Source: Clostridia bacterium (GTDB taxonomy: Bacteria; Bacillota; Clostridia; Peptostreptococcales; Anaerovoracaceae). Taken from it: 5,413 nucleotides of DNA. Position 1 is the first letter of the stretch. Each line of letters opens with the position of its first letter. Shown piece by piece: positions 5,246 to 5,413 of this stretch. The DNA lies in assembly GCA_900754805.1 (NCBI GenBank), contig CAAEEE010000228.1, positions 1 through 5,413 on the forward strand, written 5' to 3'. A program made the position numbers and the translations under genes. The notes beneath the pieces were generated by a model. The model worked only from the letters and a program-made list of their open reading frames with translations. It ran no database searches and was not told the DNA's origin.

Positions 5246-5322
5246 TGGTGGGCCTTCAGGGACTTGAACCCGGGACCTGCCGGTTATGAGCCGGATGCTC
5301 TGACCAACTGAGCTAAAGGCCC
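5246..5322 (-). tRNA. tRNA with CAT anticodon (elongator Met or lysidine-type Ile)
   Basis: This 77-base tRNA has encoded CCA, acceptor stem GGGCCTT/AAGGCCC, D stem GCTC/GAGC, loop CTCATAA and T loop TTCAAGT. The anticodon CAU can mean Met, or Ile when TilS converts C34 to lysidine. It is not the initiator, because pair 1-72 is G-C and the anticodon stem lacks three G-C pairs next to the loop. C4-G69 and C5-G68, and the GG-CCTTTAGCTCAGTTGGT start, resemble Ile(CAU) tRNAs such as that of B. subtilis as I remember it, so the Ile reading is open. Two stem mismatches are visible: U27/C43 in the anticodon stem and C50/U64 in the T stem. Confidence 0.93.
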
Positions 5323-5335
5323 GTATGAATTTAAG

Positions 5336-5412
5336 TGGTCGGGGTGGCAGGATTTGAACCCGCGGCCCACTGGTCCCAAACCAGTTGCGCTACCAAACTG
5401 CGCTACACCCCG
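5336..5412 (-). tRNA. tRNA-Pro (TGG)
   Basis: This 77-base tRNA is complete within the window and encodes CCA. The acceptor stem is CGGGGTG/CACCCCG with discriminator A, the D stem is GCGC/GCGC, and the anticodon stem is ACTGG/CCAGT around TTTGGGA, giving anticodon TGG. The T stem is GCGGG/CCTGC. It is the first visible tRNA of the cluster, 13 bases upstream of the CAT tRNA; its promoter or further tRNAs lie beyond the window. Confidence 0.96.
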
Positions 5413-5413
5413 A

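Noticed and set aside
5246..5322. Initiator tRNA-fMet
   Set aside because: It has a paired G1-C72 end and lacks the three G-C pairs beside the anticodon loop that mark initiators.
5134..5335. tRNA-associated integration site
   Set aside because: No duplicated tRNA 3' end was found elsewhere in the window, and the tRNA cluster is followed by an ordinary terminator and a housekeeping-type promoter rather than an integrase gene.
1..5413. CRISPR array, insertion sequence or phage module
   Set aside because: I see no repeated spacer-repeat units, transposase motifs, terminal inverted repeats with target duplications, or phage genes. The only nearby direct repeat is the 9-base pair at 166-174 and 186-194, explained as operator half-sites.

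Overview
The window looks like a piece of a Gram-positive, Clostridia-type chromosome, probably Lachnospiraceae or a close relative. The evidence is strong AGGGAGG-type ribosome binding sites, hairpin-plus-T-run terminators, tRNA genes that encode their own CCA ends, a TTG-started lipoprotein, and protein families (DUF4358, DHHW, MBOAT) that I associate with gut Clostridia. The taxonomic placement is inference; no marker gene here fixes it.

Left end (1-622, + strand). A short structured stretch (3-63) is followed by a consensus-like promoter (TTGATT-17 bp-TATAAT, 120-148). Three ARG-box-like sites lie around it (74-91, 158-175, 178-195). The promoter drives a 102-residue gene (218-526) that closely resembles only the N-terminal domain of argininosuccinate lyase (ArgH) and stops where that domain would normally end. 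A hairpin terminator at 581-618 closes it and also works in the opposite direction for the converging operon.

Middle (623-5072, - strand). One compact four-gene operon starts from an extended -10 promoter at 5044-5072. In order of transcription it encodes: a DUF4358 lipoprotein (4480-4986, TTG start); a single-pass membrane protein with an extracytoplasmic transglutaminase-like domain carrying an intact Cys-His-Asp triad (3282-4487, overlapping the lipoprotein gene by 8 bases); an AlgI/DltB-type MBOAT O-acyltransferase (1843-3252); and a membrane-anchored DHHW/AlgX-like SGNH protein (623-1828). The last two form a recognisable O-acylation pair: the MBOAT passes an acyl group, most likely acetyl, across the membrane and the DHHW protein delivers it to an extracellular acceptor, probably a polysaccharide or other envelope polymer. 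How the transglutaminase-like protein and the lipoprotein contribute is unknown. Their tight coupling suggests one envelope-modification machine.

Right end (5094-5412, - strand). Three tRNA genes are transcribed in the order Pro(TGG), a CAU-anticodon tRNA (elongator Met or lysidine-type Ile), and Phe(GAA). They end in a hairpin terminator at 5094-5133, just upstream of the operon promoter.

The two points most worth following are the solitary ArgH N-terminal-domain gene behind an apparent arginine-type promoter, and the coupling of a transglutaminase-like protein and a DUF4358 lipoprotein to an O-acyltransferase pair.
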